Source: Actinomycetes bacterium
GTDB taxonomy: Bacteria; Actinomycetota; Acidimicrobiia; Acidimicrobiales; Acidimicrobiaceae
Reading direction: 5' to 3'
NCBI GenBank assembly: GCA_021844725.1
Contig: JAKBSX010000075.1
Coordinates: forward strand, 1 to 8,718
DNA: 8,718 nucleotides
Positions 6,995 to 8,718 of the stretch are shown in pieces. The position numbers were made by a program, and so were the translations under genes. The notes beneath the pieces were generated by a model. That model searched no databases and was not told where the DNA came from. It saw only the letters and a program-made list of their open reading frames with translations. Numbering within the stretch: position 1 is the first letter of the stretch; each line of letters starts with the position of its first letter.

Positions 6995-7138
6995 TTATGA
7001 CTCAATTGTGACTCTCGACAACAACAACAGCAGCGGCTTTACTATTAGCTCACGCGCGCTATCGATTTTCTTACCAGCTATGACGCTTTTAGAACCAACC
7101 GCAGTGATAACAAGAATCTTTGGAGGATTTCTGAACAC
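6995..7138 (-). CDS. Possible 47-residue small protein
   Basis: A GTG-initiated frame of 47 residues begins directly after an in-frame TAG and reads 'VFRNPPKILVITAVGSKSV', then 'AGKKIDSARELIVKP', ending in a Leu-rich tail. The composition (Val, Ile, Lys, Gly, Glu, few rare residues) looks coding, and it is on the same strand as both neighbours. GGAGGG occurs about 14 bases before the GTG, somewhat too far for a normal ribosome site. The Leu-rich end comes from a run of CTG/TTG triplets. I do not recognise a family. It could equally be the tail of a decayed gene or chance. Confidence 0.25.
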   Translation of the reverse strand: MFRNPPKILVITAVGSKSVIAGKKIDSARELIVKPLLLLLSRVTIES

Positions 7139-7196
7139 CTAGAATGCAATTGCCCTCCAACAAAAAGATGCAGACTCTTCTAACGATGCGAGTTCT

Positions 7197-7454
7197 TTAT
7201 CTTAGCTTTTGTTTCTCTCTATATTGAGAGGCACGTTTTGCACTGTCTTCGATATCGGAAACTATGAAGATTCTTTGTAGTCCACAAATCGAGCACCTGA
7301 CCCTCGACATGATCTGATTCACGCTCTGTACTTCAGTGTGTACAATCTCCCAATCATGACTATTGAACATTTCCAAAGAAGTGTCTTTCTTTGAAAGAAG
7401 TTCACCCGTTGGAGTTATACAGGTGAATTTCTTATCATTCTCCTGCAAGGACAT
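7197..7454 (-). CDS. Small CxxC protein of unknown function (start placed at internal ATG)
   Basis: The frame is open from a TTG at 7478, but I place the start at the ATG at 7452-7454, giving 85 residues. A strong TATA-like TTTTATATAG (plus-strand 7490-7499) lies about 40 bases before the ATG and only about 16 bases before the TTG, so the TTG would fall upstream of the transcript. The leader would be about 14 bases, or almost leaderless, and no Shine-Dalgarno sequence is seen. The protein is soluble and charged, with C54-S-I-C57-G in 'VRCSICGLQRIFIVSD' and a basic, probably helical C terminus 'AKRASQYREKQKLR'. A single CxxC pair gives only half of a zinc site, so it could dimerise around a metal or be redox-active; both are guesses. 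The segment 'HDWEIVHTEVQSV' looks like a beta-strand. No family is recognised. Confidence 0.6.
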   Translation of the reverse strand: MSLQENDKKFTCITPTGELLSKKDTSLEMFNSHDWEIVHTEVQSVNQIMSRVRCSICGLQRIFIVSDIEDSAKRASQYREKQKLR

Positions 7455-7489
7455 GGCAATGTTAAACCGGCTTTTCAAGCCGACTTTGT

Positions 7490-7499
7490 CTATATAAAA
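7490..7499 (-). promoter_or_regulatory. TATA box for the small CxxC protein
   Basis: Read on the minus strand, TTTTATATAG is the best archaeal TATA match in the window. It lies about 40 bases before the ATG at 7454 and decides the choice of start for that gene. Confidence 0.6.
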
Positions 7500-7613
7500 T
7501 CAGTTCTATTCTTGTCAAAAATTGGTAAATCATTTCAAGAACTCCTGGCAAAAATGACAATTTATTTTGAATGCTGGTCCTTCCATTCACGCCAGGTATC
7601 TAATTAGAACTGA
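7500..7613. repeat. Nested inverted repeats in a non-coding stretch
   Basis: An exact nine-base inverted pair, TCAGTTCTA (7500-7508) and TAGAACTGA (7605-7613), encloses a second pair, CCTGGC (7544-7549) and GCCAGG (7591-7596). The whole could fold into an interrupted long hairpin or mark the ends of a small decayed insert. No target-site duplication is evident, and it may be coincidence. The remainder of the 7500-7869 gap holds no gene I can support. Confidence 0.3.
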
Positions 7614-7764
7614 AAAGTAGGTCTAGCACTTGCGTCTTACTATACATCCGACAAAAATTCTATCAATCTTGCTTAGGTTGACCCCTGCATCAAACCCGCA
7701 TATCAAATATTTGAAATTCCTGCTTTTGCTTTTGAGATGATCCAGCAATAATCAGGGTGGATCT

Positions 7765-7791
7765 GGGGAAAAATCCCCATATATTTTTCCC
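7765..7791 (+). terminator. GGGGA/TCCCC hairpin followed by a T-rich stretch
   Basis: GGGGA (7765-7769), an AAAA loop and TCCCC (7774-7778) form a compact stem, followed by ATATATTTTTCCC (7779-7791). On the plus strand this resembles a hairpin terminator, although no plus-strand gene lies directly upstream. The ATATATTTTT part could instead be the TATA element for the gene at 7870, giving a leader of about 60 bases. I cannot choose between the two. Confidence 0.4.
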
Positions 7792-7869
7792 ATTTCATGG
7801 AGAAGATAGAGTGGTAATCACGCTAGGGTCGGAACTGATCCTCTGCCACTGGTATATAGGATATTGAAT

Positions 7870-8718
7870 ATGAACAAGAGAACAATTCTCACTGTTATCA
7901 TCGTCCTTTTCATATTGACGCTGCTTGTTTCGCAATCTGCTGTGGGTTTTACGAATACTATGGCTGGAGAGTACCCTTCATTATTTCAAACACGCACGAG
8001 TAACAGCAACCATAGTAGTACACTTGTTTTGAAATTCATGCACACGTTGCCTTATCCATCGAAATCAAAGAAGAGTCAAACTAAATCTGGTATCTTTGGA
8101 GATTTGTCTCTTGCATTTGTTGAGATAAGGGCCTTGATCTATTCTTTCACGCGAAGTCTATATTCCGAAGCAAGTATCGTAGTTTCGAAACCGCTTTCCA
8201 TATCTTTGTCTTCGCGCAATCGACCATCTATCGAAACCCCCACGTCATCAGGCCCCACCTACACAGTCAACTTTGTTGAAAGTGGATTGCCACCTGGTTC
8301 GAAGTGGTCAGTGGCTTGGTCCAATTCGAGTTCATCAAGTACGCCTATTGTTCAATATACAACTACAAGTTCTATTTCCTTCGCTGTTTCAAACGATACC
8401 ACTTACCTATTTTACATAAACAACGAAAATGGAACGAATCCCAATGATTTCGGTCCAAATCCACAGACAGGAGTAATTTATGTCAATGGGACGAACGAAC
8501 TAGTTCCTGTTCAATTTGCAAATGTAGAGTGCACTACAAATCCTCAAGGATGTGTTGACACAACTTTGAACTTGGAGACTAACACAGCTTTCTCAGGCAA
8601 CCGAGTAAATGCAAGCTTAGCTGGTGGAGCGGGTTCAGAAATTTACGATTCTGTAAACGGTTACCTATACGTGGCTGGGAGCGAATTGTATGTATTTAAT
8701 CCTTCAACGCTCCAAATT
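7870..8718 (+). CDS. Secreted surface protein with ESGLPxG domain and beta-propeller start (partial, runs off the window)
   Basis: The frame opens at ATG 7870 and has no stop for 283 codons up to the window edge, so the 3' part is missing. Residues 1-26 are a clear signal peptide: 'MNKR', a hydrophobic core at 6-20, and probable cleavage near 'SQSAVG'. About 100 residues of basic, Ser-rich sequence follow. A beta-sandwich-like module starts at 'YTVNFVESGLPPGSKWSVAW' (131-150); this motif recurs in archaeal surface proteins and near thermopsin-type proteases. A cysteine pair (C221, C228) precedes 'IYDSVNGYLYVAG' and 'ELYVFNPST' (258-280), the first blade of a YVTN/YncE-type beta-propeller. Many N-x-S/T sequons support an external location. 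A likely role is cell-surface or adhesive, but this is inferred. A GGTATATAGG lies only about 15 bases before the ATG, too close to be the TATA box for this start. Confidence 0.8.
   Translation, partial: MNKRTILTVIIVLFILTLLVSQSAVGFTNTMAGEYPSLFQTRTSNSNHSSTLVLKFMHTLPYPSKSKKSQTKSGIFGDLSLAFVEIRALIYSFTRSLYSEASIVVSKPLSISLSSRNRPSIETPTSSGPTYTVNFVESGLPPGSKWSVAWSNSSSSSTPIVQYTTTSSISFAVSNDTTYLFYINNENGTNPNDFGPNPQTGVIYVNGTNELVPVQFANVECTTNPQGCVDTTLNLETNTAFSGNRVNASLAGGAGSEIYDSVNGYLYVAGSELYVFNPSTLQI

Noticed and set aside
6661..7011. Plus-strand Val-rich frame opposite the surface-protein start
   Set aside because: It is the antisense of the Ser/Thr-rich stalk codons of the convincing minus-strand gene; the Val/Leu richness is a mirror of that bias.
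7623..7748. 41-residue minus-strand frame from a TTG in the non-coding gap
   Set aside because: Only a TTG start, no ribosome site or promoter evident, and no recognisable family; length is within chance for this AT-rich stretch.

Overview
The window looks archaeal, most likely from the Thaumarchaeota/Nitrososphaeria or a nearby mesophilic lineage. This is inferred from gene content, not from a marker gene. The evidence is a DUF929 thioredoxin-like protein beside a VKOR-family membrane oxidoreductase, surface proteins with the 'VxFxESGLPxGxxWSV' motif and a YVTN-type beta-propeller start, A/T-rich TATA-like boxes 35-50 nt before several genes, and frequent TTG starts. Base composition is moderately AT-rich. 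There are no RNA genes, CRISPR arrays or transposases that I can see.

Left part (1-2543): a minus-strand YcaQ/AlkZ-family DNA glycosylase-like gene (45-1283) diverges from a small one-helix membrane protein (1459-1650). A GNAT acetyltransferase with a TTG start (1832-2251) then runs convergently, across a small hairpin, into the C-terminal remnant of a short-chain dehydrogenase (2273-2542, minus). Its N-terminal two thirds are gone, and 2543-2893 holds no recognisable gene.

Middle (2890-5500): a two-gene plus-strand cassette is the most coherent functional unit. It encodes a membrane-anchored DUF929 protein carrying a cytoplasmic C2H2 zinc finger and an external CPYC thioredoxin-like domain. 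Fifty bases later comes a VKOR-family protein with C-x7-C and CPVC cysteine pairs. Together they look like an extracytoplasmic disulfide-forming pair. They are followed by a strongly decayed luciferase-like flavin/F420-type oxidoreductase pseudogene (4591-5456). It can be followed across several frame changes and one stop in place of Trp, and it still has a good TATA-like box.

Right part (5505-8718): a minus-strand membrane-anchored surface protein has eight cysteines and nine N-glycosylation sequons, so it is a plausible client of the disulfide pair. A possible 47-residue ORF and an 85-residue CxxC protein, whose start is best moved to the internal ATG, follow on the same strand. A 370-base non-coding stretch with nested inverted repeats and a GGGGA/TCCCC hairpin then precedes the 5' part of a secreted surface protein (7870 to the window end), which runs off the edge.

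I found no defence system or other clearly undescribed machinery. The points most worth a second look are the zinc-finger/DUF929/VKOR cassette, the reconstructable oxidoreductase pseudogene, and the small unexplained proteins.
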